From positions 6,274,699 to 6,338,698 of the forward strand of contig OX422194.1 in assembly GCA_949130485.1 (NCBI GenBank): DNA of 64,000 nt. The letters run 5' to 3'. This stretch comes from Agelas oroides. Taxonomy: Eukaryota > Porifera > Demospongiae > Agelasida > Agelasidae. Positions within the stretch are counted from its first letter, which is position 1. Each line of letters starts with the position of its first letter. Position numbers and translations under genes: made by a program. Shown here piece by piece: positions 12,801 to 27,800 of this stretch. The notes under the pieces are model-generated. The model was not told where the DNA came from. It saw only the letters and a program-made list of their open reading frames with translations, and made no database searches.

Positions 12801-15800
12801 CAACAAAGTGTACTCAAGCATTGCAAGTCAGCCATGTGCAGTCTGACAAGTGTTCAACAATATTACCTTCTTTTGCTATGATATGGTATACTAGACAGAA
12901 TTTGAAAGGGCAAAAGTGAAGCAAAACTAATCAAGTCAAATGTAGACACATGGTAGACATGACTTAATGGGAACACATGGAAATGGACTCAGAGCTTGTG
13001 AATGTGGCAAATATAACCTGTTACGCATTCTCCTACAGGGGTGTTGCCTAGCTAACAGGTTATATAATAGTGATATCTCTCCCTGGGGTGTGGTCTTGCA
13101 CATTGGTGTCTGACACCAATGTGTGAAATGACCACCCCCAGGGAGGGATATAACTGTTACATGCATCACTACACAAAGGTTTGCTACAGCTACACTCAGG
13201 TGCATTAAGGCATGACTACTGCATTTAAAATTTGAAGCCAAAGAAAGCACTTTGAGTAGCAGTGCCTATAAATACAAATATAAAAGCAGTAGTAAGTTGG
13301 CATTATTTGCCTTGTGTGTCAAAATTCAATGATTATAAGCTTCTGTAATGGAGAAACAAAGTGAATGTGACATTTGTGTATGCAGATTAAATGTGGGCTT
13401 GCAAATACACTTGCAGTGTTAATCACACTAGATATATACTATGGTCTTAGTACTTGGTGAGTGGTTAGTTGTCATCAAATTAAATCTAATACTAGTGTAA
13501 ATGTAGAACATATTGTGGGGCGATCCTGAGCGAGCAAAGCAGAGCAGCATTCTTTGGCTAACAGAAAGACTTCACCAGTCTTATTACCAGGTTACAGCAT
13601 ACAGGTCATCCATGTCTGCAGATAGCAGCGGTTAAGTCTAGACTTCTGCTGACCTCTATTGACTCTGAACACACTATCATGCATAGTTCTTACACAAGTA
13701 GGAGAGGCGTCGAAAGTCGCTACGCATGATAAATACACCGTCAAAGAATCTCAGCCGCCATCTGCATTCTGTAAAGTAGTCAGGGGTGTCTTCACAACTT
13801 GCAGCCCTCGTACAGTAAATGCTCACGTTCCAGCTACTCTTCCCAAGCTACTCTCCTCACCGTTTTCGCCCATTGGAAAACTGTGTACGCACTGCTCATG
13901 CTGGAAAGTACTTTGCAGAGCGAAAATGTTACTTATAGACAGCACGTGGCGCACAGTTGCGTTAAATTGCACTCTAAACAGGAATACATACGACAGATAT
14001 ATAATATACATGAAAATTGCATCGTTTGACTCGCTAGTGTGGGGCTCGCTCAGGCTCGCCCCAATGACATCATTTTTGCCCTTCCTTGTTTTCCCCACTG
14101 ATCTGCATGTGTATCATTGTCGACAAAAATTTAAGAGTGAAAAGGGAGAAAGCCTGAAAAGAAGGATACCAGTCTATTACCGGAGCAATGTGTGGTGTGT
14201 ATTTCTTTTTTATGGAACCATTTTGTGGCTTGCTTTTTCTTAGGTATTCCTAGAGTAACCATCAGACATGATGCTGATCCTCCAACTGCTGGAGAGTCAT
14301 ACAACCTCACCTGTACTGTCACAGTAAATGATACAACAGAATTCCCAGCTATTGAGTGGCTGGGCCCTAACACCAGCCCATTATCCAACATCAGTAGTAT
14401 CACCGTGGAGAATATGGTGATGGTCAATGAGTCTGCCTATGAGAGGACAATGGTGTTCTCTAGCCTACGTACATCCCATGGAGGACAGTACACCTGCCAA
14501 ACTGTCTTGGGCCAAGTGTGGGCTATGACCAGTACAGAGCTTTCAGTACAAAGTATGTAAAACTGTGTGAGATCAACCTTCTATATATGCACATTGTATT
14601 GTGTGACTTAGTTTACCTTCTGCTTTCTCTATACAGTTCCTCCACCAACAATCTTCATCACACCCAACCACACTGGTGTTCTCTATGCTGGTACTGTCCT
14701 CACCCTCACCTGCTCCATTCAGCTGAACCCAGCAGTGGACACAACTGTGATGGTGATCAGGACGTGGAGTGGACAAGGATCACAAGGAGTTAGTAACAGT
14801 AGCCGTGTCACTGTGTCAAACCTTCTCGAAAGATCTGCATTCCTTTATGAGACGACCATTGAGTTTGTCCCTCTAAGCACTTCTGACAGTGGTGACTATG
14901 AGTGTGAGGCTACTGTTACTGCAGATCCTCAGTCACAGTTTGTCAACATGAGTGCAGCAGGCAATATTTCTATTACCATACAAGGTGAGTAGTTCTGTAC
15001 TCAATGAGGGATGAACATATATCATCAGCCCTCTGGAGTTACATATGATTAGCTACATTTACTACCTTATACTCACACCCCTTTCATAATGAGGGAAACT
15101 GAGATTCTGAAGGGGACTTATGCGCTTCCTATGTGTGTGCACAGTTTCACGATATTCAAAACTGCACACAACTGCTGTGTACTCTAGCCTTGTTCCCACC
15201 CTATAACCCCTAGCCTTGCAATTAGAAATGTAAGGTGAAAGCCTGGTATGGATTCGCATGTGATATTGTCAAAGAAAGCACATTTTGTAAATATGAACGC
15301 ATTTGAACACTACGAAATATTTGTGAAGTATTTCTAGTTTGTTAATGTGAGATCTTTGCTAGCTTCTGTTGTGTAGCTAGGTTGAGAGTTTAAACAGATG
15401 TTGAATTTGTATTGTGGACCAGTCCCACAGGAGTGCAACATTAGCAAACTACTTCATGGCCTTGTAACAAGCTATTCACAACAGAAATTCAAGAAACAAA
15501 GCCTTATCTACACATTGCGTAACTTTCTCTGTTGTCGTCGTCATTTGAACAATACCACAATCTGACAGATGCAATCACAATTCACGATGGTACTCTAGCA
15601 GACTAAAATGTAGTAAGTTTTGATCACTTGTTTATGCAATGAATCATGAGTTTATCAATTATTACCATGATGTCATGATGCCACAAGTTACTTGCAAATC
15701 TGTACCAGGCTCTTTCCTCGCTTTTTATACCATATAGCTAGTGGGAAATTTTCGCTGGTTCAAATTTTCGCAAAAACCCTGTTTCCCTTCCAGAAGAATT

Positions 15801-18800
15801 TTTCGCGGTTTTAATTTTCGCATTTAGCGCGAGCTATTGACCACATCCCTTAATCGTCACCGGGCTAATGGAATGTCCCATGGGAGAGGGTAGGACATCG
15901 TCTTCCGGTTTGAAATAGCGATACAGTGCCATTGTCAGATCAAGCGAGACTAACGCACAAAACACACGTGAAAATTTCCACAAGTTCAAAAGTTCACGTG
16001 TTCTAATTTTCACGGTTCTTTTTCGCTGTTCTTATTTCGCATTTTGGTCGTGGGTCGTGAGGATGGTGAAAAGTTGGACCTCACAAAAATTTCCCACTAT
16101 ATGGTACTGCAAGCAATAAAAACTGGGTCAGGTGTGAGAGGGTGAGAACAAGATAACGCATGTCTAGCTATAACTTCAGGATTCCACTCTTGATAAAGTA
16201 CACTAAAGTATTTTAAACTATGCATATTACTGTAACAACACGTTTTTTTTAGCCACATGGCAATGTCATTCATTATTGTTGGTACATGCAGTGATTCATA
16301 GTCTCTGAGTGTTGGAGGTACGTAAGATTAGAAGCAGTGCTCTGTAGACATATGTAAGTATGATCCATCTTCTGTATGAATTCTTCCACAGCACTTCCTC
16401 TCCCAAATGTCTGGTTCACTCCCTCCACCTTTGCAATGACTGGGCAGCCATACTCCCTTGCCTGCACTGTCCAGGTGGTCCAATACCTTGCAGCCATCCC
16501 AAATGTCACCTGGTTAGACCCTGATGGCCGCTCACTTCAGAGAATAGATGGCACCAAACCAATAAGAAATGGCAGTGGAAGCATGACTACCATCCACTTT
16601 ACAATTACTAAACTGGCTCAATCTCACACTGGGAATTACACCTGCCGAGCCTGCATTTCCATTGATAAACTATCCATAGAAGAACACTGTGGACAAGTCA
16701 TGGCTGAAGTAACTTTATCAGGTGAATATCAAGTTACCTTGTACAGTTCTATTAAGGGTGGTCGGAACTAATTGGGGGCACGTGCACGGCCGGTTGCTAG
16801 GGGTTTTTATCTCAGCAATAGAAAGGCTTATAAGCTTATAAATGCACAACCTGCTGCAACTTAGCGTCCGTGTGGACTACTAAACACACGTACAAGTTTA
16901 TAAATCTACCTTGTCCACAAGCTGAACAGTGGAGCGGCTAAATTCAGGCCTATTTGTTGATAAAACTTTCGAACGGAGTAATTTACTAACTTGGAACATC
17001 GTCTACACAGATGAACAGAAGCATGCGCTTCGCCATTTTCACGGGCCAGCAGCGTATAATGCCTGGATTTTCAGCGCGTATTTCACGAAAAACGTTCTGT
17101 TATGGTCAAGACCACTCCCCCAGGATGTCGCAAAACAAACTAAACCAGTGAATACTGGCCAAGTTTTACAGAGTTATGTAAACCGCACTTAGCTGCTCTT
17201 TGAGAAAGAACAGCCTCTTGTGTATATACAGTAATCCAGCCTCCTTGCTGCAATGTAAACGCTGGTGCACCTGAGGCTTCCAGTAAGTGCCTTGGGGTCA
17301 TCAAAATAATTGCCCAGGTTGTTTATGACAACAGCTTTTTGCATACTTTTGGATCCGCACGGTTGTTAGTTCCGACCACCCTTAATTTTTTCCTTTAGTT
17401 CCAGAAAGGGTCCAAGAGCTACTACTGATGACTCTATCAGACCACTCTGTGAGTCTACAATGGAGAGAACCAGAGAACACCAATGGAGCTATTGTAAACT
17501 ATACTGTACAAGTGCAGAGGTACCAACTTGTGAGTGGATCAAGGGAGTTGGAGCTGGTGGTGATTGGTCCAGAATTCAACCAAACCATTCCTACTGCAAC
17601 ACTCGCACAGTTGAAATATGGCACATTCATGATCAATATTAGTGAAGGTTTAGGTAAGACTATGAAATGAGACAGCATGCCTTTTATTATCAGTTCATCA
17701 CACAATGGAATTAAAAATAAAACTACCCAAAAATCAAGAAGTAATAAACTCTTGCACAAATATAATAACTTAATTCTCCATAATAAAAACCAGCACAAAT
17801 TTATTTCCACAATTTCCAAAGTACCACTGATATTTTTACCCCTTCAGACCCACTTGTTCCATATCGTGTCACTGTTGTGGCAGTTAACCTTGCTGGTCCT
17901 GGAGAACAGGAAACAATAAATTTCTTCACAAGAGAAGGAGGTATGTATGTAATCAACTTAAGTTGTATGGCGTACTGCCTACCAGTAAGTGAATACGTAT
18001 GAGACAGATGCTTATTGATGTTTGAGCAAGCCCCACAATATCAAGTTGAATGGTGGGGCTTTCTGTGTTAATGGTTGTACTGTACAGTAATTAGTTTGTT
18101 TAACCCTTTACCCCTGATATAGCGCCCTTATGCATCTGGGATTTACACAACCTTTAAATACGATTGTGCCTGTATGCACCCAGGTTAGCTTGTGGCTATT
18201 TATCACCACTGCTACGTGTTTTTTATAGTTATTATATGTGGCAGTCCCGTGTAGAAATCGAAGGTTATTCTGTCGCGTATTTCGATCACATCGCTGCCTT
18301 CGAAGCGCCGTATCGCTAAACTTCTGTTAAGGGCGGGGCTCATTCGTAGATTCATTAGATATTCATGCATCTTTGAAGCACGTATGAGCCCCGCCCTTAA
18401 CGGAAGTTCAGCAATACTGCGCTTTAAACAAAACAATGCGATCAAAATACGCGACGGAATAACCTTCGATTTCTACATGGGACTGCCACATATGCCACAG
18501 GAAGCAGGTGTCCCACAGTGACTTTCCTTAGATCGAATTTTGCCTGCCAATTGTGTTGAATTAGTATTGCCACAGAACAGCTTGTATTGAATGTGCAACT
18601 GATTCTACAGAATTAATTCTATCTAATCATCTAAATAACAATGAAAATGCACCTTTGTTAGAAGCTTTGCTATGGATTTCCAGTCAGTTCCATTAGATAG
18701 TAAGTACCCATGCTTCTTCTGTTGTAATTTATTTGGACTTTACTGTCAACTCGTATGACTACTTCCTAAGTAAAGCAGAATCAACTAACTACCAATGTCT

Positions 18801-21800
18801 GAACTCAGCTAGTTTACAAGACATATCAACATGATACAAAATCACCATATCTTGTTTCATAGCCACAAAGTTGGATGTCTTTGCATGCACATCGGGGGTA
18901 TAGGGTTAAACTCTGACACAACAGCATATGCACATACTGCAGATGAACTAATGACTTAGTCATGTGATGGCAAGCTAAGCAAGTGCATAGGCTTATTTTG
19001 AGTGGATGCAACTTATTTTGAGTGAATGCATCACAGTTTGTGCACAAAGTAATAGGCGAAACTTACCAGACGCTATGTGAACATTTAGATTTAGAGTTGA
19101 TGGAAACTCACATGTAGCAGTGGCATAGGAACTGTAGCGGCCATAGCAGCTTTGGCCACTACACTTTTTAGCCCGTTCATGACCCGCTATAAGTTACTAT
19201 AAAACTCTTGCCGGTGGGATGGCCTTGGTACATAGGATGTGAGACTGCTGCAATGGGGAGACTGCTGAGCTATAATTTTTGGCTTTACAGAGTGTTTTAC
19301 AAGCAGAAATGTACACATGTAAGCTAATGCACTTTGTCAAATGAGCTTTGACCATTTCTGGAAGTGACGAAAAGCTAGGCTGTCTTCTGAGAACGACAAT
19401 GAGGTCTTACTGTTTTTACATAAATTGAACGGTACCTGATAGGTTGGAAGGTCTGCATGAGAATGAAGCTAGAATGTTAACATCCTTGAAAAAGGCTTTA
19501 TTTTATGGTCTAAAAGTGCACACTTTTGAAAATTGGCCACCTCGCCTAGTGCAGCGAATCATCGTTAAATTTTTCTGCCACACTTTGAAGAGCACATAAT
19601 GGCCTTTATATATACTACCGATTTGCTTCCTACGCCTATGTATAGTCTGCATATGTGTTCATTTGCCTACTACTCACTGCACACATTTAACTGTGATGTG
19701 TTCAACCGTGTACTGCTTAGCCTTGCCACCACAATGTCCTGCATTTTTCTTGTATGCAATGTTTTGTGTTCATTCCTGCATGTGAAACTGCTTACTGCCA
19801 ATTTAGCTTAACTGTCATTCGTTAATCTCCTATCAGAGATTTTTTTGTTTTTCATCAGTTGAAGGTGAAATTTTGGTGCAGGAAGCCTGTAGTCAATATT
19901 GTATTATACCACTGAAGATATCATGAGAATTCTCGCTCCCTTCTGCTGTCTGTGAACATGCAGCCTGATTTTTTCATGCATAGCCCTTACTTGAGGCAGT
20001 TTACTGAAAAACATGGTTCAAATCGAAGAGCTTATAACTGGACCCAAATGAACCCAATTGTGTTCTCTAGATCTGAGGAGCTATGTTTTTGGTCTTTTCC
20101 AACCAACAGTCCCCAACATTGGTTGGAAAAGACCAAAAACATAGCTCCTCAGATCTAGAGAACACAACTTAGTAGCCTCGTACTTGGCCTCATACCCATG
20201 CCTCATTTGAAGCCACACTACATACACTATTATTTGTCTTGCTTCTTGCTTGGCAGTAGAAAAACCATTCTCCCACCTCAGCTCCAAGTATTGCACCAGG
20301 CAATGTGGAGGTGGTTCGCTTGAATGATACTGCCATGAATGTCAGCTGGGTCCCACTGAATTTAGTAGAGGCCCGAGGATTTGTTCAGAGCTACATCATT
20401 ACATATCAGCAAGCTAGCAGTGGCAGTCGACGCAGGAGACAAGTACAGACACAGCAAGCGGATGGAAGTGTTAGTTATGCCATTGTTGGGGGGTTGCAGT
20501 CTGGTGTTGCCTATGAAGTTACAGTCTCTGGAATGACTGTACAGAACGGCCCAGGTGAGGGATCAGTAGAGTTAGTGCATGTGATCATATTCTTAGCCAT
20601 ATAAGTAACTGGTCTACTTGACTACAAGTAAGCAAAACCTCTACAGTACATTCCAGGTCGTTAATGATCACATATCATATGGCTGGATATTGCCTTCTCA
20701 CCCATCGAATAACATATATGTAGCCCAGGCAACAAAAGGTAATATTAAAGTTTTTGCATCTATCAAAACAAGCATTCACTATGCTAATTTGCAGGTATAT
20801 TTTGTGCTTATGTTATACCAAGCCCATGCACTACCACATCACAAACAATGTCTTTTCCTGCCAACATGCTGTTTTACCTTGCATCCACATCCTTACATAC
20901 CAGTGTAGCAACTCTGCTTCTGGCAACTAATTTTCAAAACTCCAAGCCCTTCCGAGTTATAACATTTGTGGGCATTTGAAGCCCGAATTATCTCTCATTC
21001 ATCATAATATCTGCTCAGGTGTTTCCATGCAGTAGCTGTGCAATTGGCTACCCATCACTTTTTGAGGCCTATTGACAAACTTAGCTCTGATTTGGTTAGA
21101 AAATGAGGCAGGGGCAGGGTGAAATGTGGGTAAAACATTAGGTATTTGATCATCTCACCGTTTTACCTTAGCTAATGTACCAACTTGCTGGTACCTCTTT
21201 TTTCTCAGTGTCACCCCCAAGACGTGCACAGCCAGAGCCTGCACTTCCATCTCCATCTCCATCCCCAACACGTGCACAGCCTGAACCCACACCTGAAGGC
21301 AGTGGTGCAGTCATTGCAGGAGTAATTGTAGCCCTTGTAATTGCTCTTATCATCATCCTTGTGGTGGTCATAGGCTACTTCTTGTATAAGTAAGTCCAAT
21401 TCAGAATTTTTTGAGGGATGGGGGGAGACTGTTAAATGACACCATAATTATTGTCCAGCCAATTATAAACTGTTTATGATACCATGCAGCTGTGTACGTA
21501 ATAGTTAAATCCCTCCCTGGGGGGTGGTCGTTTTACACATTGGTATTGGGCGTAGCCCGACACCAATATGCAAGACCACACCCCAGGGAGGGATTTAACT
21601 ATTATATAACCTGTTACTTAGGCAACATCACTGTACAAGAGAGATATGAGCAACATTCTTATATGTTGCCTAGGTAATGGGTTATATAGTAAATGATACA
21701 TTTTAATTTGCAATTACTTGTAATAAAGATTGCATTATTGAATTGTTTCACTCACTTTTTTCTCCATCAGTTCACGATGTAAGGGTGAGATGTTCAACAA

Positions 21801-24800
21801 AACAAAGGAGATGTTTGTGCTGACAGAGATGTATGAGCTGACCGAGAATGGCAAGCCAAAGGAGTCTGGTTCCGTTCGACCACTCAGGTCCAGCATTCGA
21901 AGTAAGAAAGATGAGGCAGATGATAAGGAGACAGATTCAGATGTTGAGGAGCCAGCACCAATTCCTGTGCCATCAACTGAAGGTTAGGTCCAACACACTG
22001 ATTTTGCTCAAGTAGGACTCAGGAAAGAGGCACTATTTTCTGACTCTTTGTACACTAAAGTAGTGGCCAGACTACAAGATCTATCAGTAAGCAAGAAACG
22101 ATTAATACCTTCACAAATCCCCCCCCCCCCCCCCCCCCAGTGTGACAGTGTTGCTTACGATTGTAGGAATGTATAATGATTGCAAGGTTTACTGCCCAAT
22201 GGTGCTCACTTTCTTGTTTCCTCAATCAACAGTGACTGATCGAATGAAACCAATCAGTGTCATCAGTTTCAGGGATCATGTACAGCAAATGCATGCAGAA
22301 AGCAACAGGGGCTTTGAGAGTGAATATCAGGTACAGACATTGTACACCAACTTAGGATTAGAAGATGTTATCACTGTTTATTTTTACAGTCCCTGGGATC
22401 AGATGCCACAGCTTCCCTTGATGTCGCAAAGCGGCCTTTCAACAGAGTCAAGAACCGTTTTGCTAACATATTACCATGTAAGTATTTTGGTCTCCTGTGT
22501 GTTGTTCTTAAATACTTGTCAATTTAAGTTTACAAGTTTGGAGTCACATGCTGACATGTATGTGCTGGTAGCAATTATAACAGAAGAACAATTTTTGCAT
22601 GTGGAAGGTTATGTTACTTCAAAGAAAATTGTGTATAAAGTAGTTTTTTGGCTTTCATCTGCTCCTGCCTCTGCAAATGCAAATTTATCATGTATGGAGC
22701 AACATCAAATATTACCATCTGCACAACTCCTCACCTAACAACTGCAACCACTTGTAAAAATGCACTGTACTCTTGGCAGATGACTTTTCTCGGGTGAAGC
22801 TGAACACAATTAAAGGAGAGGAAGGCTCAGACTATATCAATGCCAGCTTTGTGGATGTAAGATTGCAACACACTTGAAATGCTAGGATTGCCTCTGTGCA
22901 ACCCTATCCTCATCTGGACAATCTGTCTTCCTCCACAATTTAGGGGTACAACCGTGACTGGGCATACATTGCTTCACAAGGTTGGTTGTGTCTGTAACTA
23001 ATTCTGTCATGAAATTCTAAATTTGAGAATTCCTATGTCAAATTAACTAGATGACTACAGCACAGGTCTACATGCATGCTCAGTAATCTATATAGTAGAG
23101 TAATCAATTCTGGAAGTAACCTGCCTCTTATTAATGTAAAGACTTGTGCATCTTGCTGCTTTAAGTCTATTGCACATTTATACAATTACTTTTGTGAGAA
23201 CAAGTGATATCAACAGACATCTTCAATCGCCTGCTTTTCTGTGATAATTATATTATCAGTGTAAACATCAACACATTATCCCAGGACCTATGCCCAACAC
23301 CGTTTCTGACTTCTGGCGGATGATCTGGGAGAAGCGACTTCCAAACATTGTCATGCTCACTAAATGCATGGAGGCAGGCAGGGTTAGCACTCACGGTTTT
23401 GGTTTGACATACATGTTGCTCAGTGACTTAATATCTCTTCATACAGCGCAAGTGTGAACAATATTGGGGAGAGAATGTTGGTGATGACTTTGAGACTCCA
23501 GACCATAAGCTGACAATCACTACCACTTACGTATTACCTCTTGCTGACTTTAACATTCGCACTTTCACTGTTGAGAGTGTAAGTATACCCTGAGTTGACT
23601 ATGTAATCTTATGTACTCATTATTTTCTTCATCTTACAGATTGAGAATCCTGATGCTGAACTACTGAGGGTGACCCAGTATCACTTCACCTCCTGGCCTG
23701 ATCATGGAGTGCCCAAGTTTGCCACTTCCCTCACTGCATTCATTCGTCGAGTACAGAAGGGACACAACAAGGATGATGGCTACCCCTTGCTAGTCCACTG
23801 CAGTGCTGGTGTAGGTAGGACAGGTACCTTCATCCTGCTGGATAGCATGCTGGAGAGGATCAAGAAGGAGGACACAGTCAATGTGTACGAGTTCCTGTGT
23901 AACATGAGGGCCAAGAGGGCCTTCATGGTACAATCACAGGTAAGTTACACAAGCAGAGCCTCTATGTCTGTGACTTGGTGATGTTATGTGCACACGCATG
24001 CAGCCCCAGTATATCTTCATCCATGATGCTCTGGATGAGCTCATCACATGTGGAGAAACAGACATCCTGGCTGCTGGGCTGAGGGTCAAGGTGAACCGCT
24101 TGAGGAAGACCATCCCTGGCAAGGGCATCACTGGCTTTGCTGAGCAGTTCCAGGTTAGAAATAACTAACTTGGCCTTACTTCCATGCCATCACCACCTCT
24201 TTACTAGTCAGATGATTCATCATCGTGGGGCGAGCCTGAGCAAGCAGCACACGGATGATGCAAGTTCATGGCACACAGCTGGATTCAGTGGATTGTCACT
24301 GTATAGTGTTTGTGGTTATAAGCCAAACTTGATAATGCATCATAGTAATAGCTAAGTCCTCACCAAAGGGTAGGTATCACAAATTGCATGCAGTGACCTT
24401 TCTCCAGCAGCTAGTATGGCTACACATGAATAGACTAATGGTGTTTATGAGTGCCTTTTATGCATGGCCCTTAGCTAAAGCAATCTTAACCTGGCATGTA
24501 TAATTTGTACCGTCTGCGAGCAGCCTTCCATTGATGGTCGGTCCATAGCTGCCATGACAAACAAGAAGTAAGTTGCCGTGCATGCTTCAACTTGAGCCAT
24601 CTTCACTCAGGGTAGCCGACGCTGCACTCTGGCAGTAGCCCCTTCACCTACTGAGCATGAGGGTACCTATACGTTCAATTTTCAGGAAATATTTAAATGC
24701 GCATTTAAAATTTACGGTATATATGTCCGCAAGCAAACCGACAGACAGACAGACATACACACGTGTCTTGCAATGCAGTCCTGCTAGTGTGGGGCTCACT

Positions 24801-27800
24801 CAGGCTCGTCCCAATCACTTAGAGTAGAAATAAATAGCATGAATCACACGGCATCAGAGTGCTTATGAAGTGGTTACATTCCAATTGGGTGTGATCTTAT
24901 TGTGCATTGCTAGGTGGACATACAGCTAGAGAGTCGTTTGCTTCTAGCATGTGATTACTGATAGCCATTGCACTTGTTACTAACCTGTTTTTTTTCTGTA
25001 TGCCAGGTAGAAAACTAAGCCACACAGGTTGTTACTAGCCACTTTCGTATGTTGGTGTTAGGAAAAATGATAAAGAGTTGATCTCATTGTCCTTACCTGG
25101 GCATTCTTGAAAAGTATTCGAAGGATGCCTACAACTCTTGGCATCCATATAGTTAAGAATGGCTGTATACTGTAAACAATACACAATGCAATAATTGGGG
25201 CGAGCCTGAGCAAGCCCCACACTAGCGGGACTGCATTGCAAGACGCGTGTGTATGTCGGTTTGTTTGTTTGCGGCCATATACCGTAAATTTTAAATGCGC
25301 ATAAATATTTCCCGAAAATTGAACATCCTCGTGCACTTCATATAGGCAATACTGGGCTACTGCCAGAGTGCAGCGTCGGCAACCGTAGCGGAGACGCCTC
25401 AAGTTGAAGCACATACGGCACCTTACTTCTTGTTTGTCACGGCAGCTACGGACCGACCATCAACGACAGGCTGCTCGCAGACCGTACACATTATACACGC
25501 CGGTTTGAGACCATTTCAGGTAAGGCCCGTGCATAAACGGCACTCATAAACGCTAACGATGATGATTTCAGCGTGAAGCTTAGTCTATTCATGTGTAGCC
25601 GTAGTAGCTGCTTGCTCAGGCTTGCCCCCACAATGTTCTACATTTTCTAGTATGTGAGTTATTGCACTCTGGCATAGTATAATCTTAGCATCCATGTAGT
25701 AACATACAATATCTTGTACATTTATATACTGGAAGTTTTAATGATTACATCTGCAGCTTCTAGAGCAAGTCAGTAGGCAGCCAGAGGAGGGAGACTTCAG
25801 TGATGGACAAGAGTATTATAACAGGGGCAAGAACCGCTACCCAGACAAGTTGCCATGTAAGTTGTGTTTATCCATAATTATTTGTAACATGCTCCAAACA
25901 TGAAAATCAGAGACTGAGTTCGGCACCTGTATATTAGTATATGCGATAACATGTCTGCTGTGATAAATAGCATGAGTAATGCAGAAATGATTGTATGAGA
26001 TGCAGCCAATTACATTTTACTGCATTACGAGTGCTATTAGAATTACATAAACTAGGAGTACGCATGCGTATGATGCCTCACGCCGCACTATGCACCAGTG
26101 TGTCTATGCGCAATGCGCATTGCGCATGCAGGTGGGGCGCGCGGAGCAAGTGTCAGAAATTGTGCACTGCTGGTTAGTGGGAACCAAAAGGACAATACCT
26201 GGCTTGTGAAGACTCTCCAGTACGTGCTTTCTACTTTTGTTCTCTTCTTGCTCTCTTGGCTTCTACAGTGGACTGACCTCTTTACTTTTTTTTGGCAGAG
26301 TCGCTAGCCGTCAGCTGCGTTCAGCACTCATTTCTGCACTTGACTATGCCAAATACGTACGTTGCGAAGGCCCAGCCGCACTGTCCTCCCCGTCCTCCAT
26401 CGCCAAGAAACATTGCCCCCCCCCCCCCCCAACTCCGTCCTCCATCAACGTTCTCGTGTAATGCACGTTTCAGTGATGCCAGATTCCTGAGGATGAGCAC
26501 AAATTGACATTCCTAAGCATGACCGCAAATTGACATTCCTAAGCGTGACGACCACATGTGTATGTACGTATGTACATACGCACATCCCGAGAATAGATCC
26601 CTCATTCAGAGCCTCACGCTAATGCACTCAACAATTAAGTGATAGCATTGTGTACTGTGGTATTGGGATTCAACTGCCATCAAAATTGCATCAAGATTTA
26701 GGACTTGGAAGCCATGCACTACTATGACTGCATGCCGAGCTTCTGTAATAAGACATGCCAAAAGTTATTAGACCCATATCCAAGCTTTCTCACCCCAGAA
26801 TTTGCTGTTCATAGTGTCTACTAACCCTCAAGTACCCAAATTTGACGGCTGCACCCCACCATGCAACATTTCTATGGCAATCCCATACGCAGCACTTCAC
26901 ATTGACTAATCAGCGTTACTTTGAAAAAAGTGTAATACTAATCTAAAAGTATAGTGTTTCAAAGTATTTTCTATTGTAGCTATGGTAGCTATAATACTAT
27001 TAGCCATGTAATAATGATGGTAGGCATTTAAATAGTAAGTATTATAGCTATAGTGTTACAGGTTCAAGTGCAGGAATAATATTTCCAGCATTTGACAAGA
27101 CTCCAGATATTTACAGTATGTGCCAGAAATTTCCTGCACATATGTATTATACGTAGTTTTCTTCATTTTGTAGGTAAATTTCTTACATAATATTGTGTCT
27201 GTGATAAAAAGGGTACAGTTCATATTTGAGGAAACATTTTATAAGAAATTTCCAGCATTTGTAGGAAATTTTTGGCACGTGTAGGAACTATGTCCACCAG
27301 TATGTGGAAACAGTTAACTAAGTCCACAAGCATGTAGAAACTGAGTCCACAAGCATGTAGAAACTGAGTCCACAAGCATGTAGAAACTGAGTCCACAAGC
27401 ATGTAGAAACTGAGTCCACAAGCATGTAGAAACTGAGTCCACAAGCATGTAGAAACTGAGTCCACAAGCATGTAGAAACTGAGTCCACAAGCATGTAGAA
27501 ACTGAATCCACAAGCATGTAGAAACTGAGTCCACAAGCATGTAGAAACTGAATCCACAAGCATGTAGAAACTGAATCCACAAGCATGTAGAAACTGAGTC
27601 CACAAGCATGTAGAAACTGAGTCCACAAGCATGTAGAAACTGAATCCACAAGCATGTAGAAACTGAATCCACAAGCATGTAGAAACTGAGTCCACAAGCA
27701 TGTAGAAACTGAGTCCACAAGCATGTAGAAACTGAATCCACAAGCATGTAGAAACTGAGTCCACAAGCATGTAGAAACTGAATCCACAAGCATGTAGAAA

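Noticed and set aside
13659-14243. Plus-strand frame of 194 residues
   Set aside because: It crosses a GGGGCGAGCC TIR element and runs into an intron pyrimidine tract; no domain and no splice support.
21790-21850. ITIM motif in the juxtamembrane exon (EMYEL)
   Set aside because: The position two before Tyr is Glu and not Ile, Val or Leu, so it does not meet the ITIM consensus.
22142-22738. Plus-strand frame of 198 residues
   Set aside because: It is read-through of introns around two genuine D1 exons (22233-22330 and the differently framed 22390-22477).
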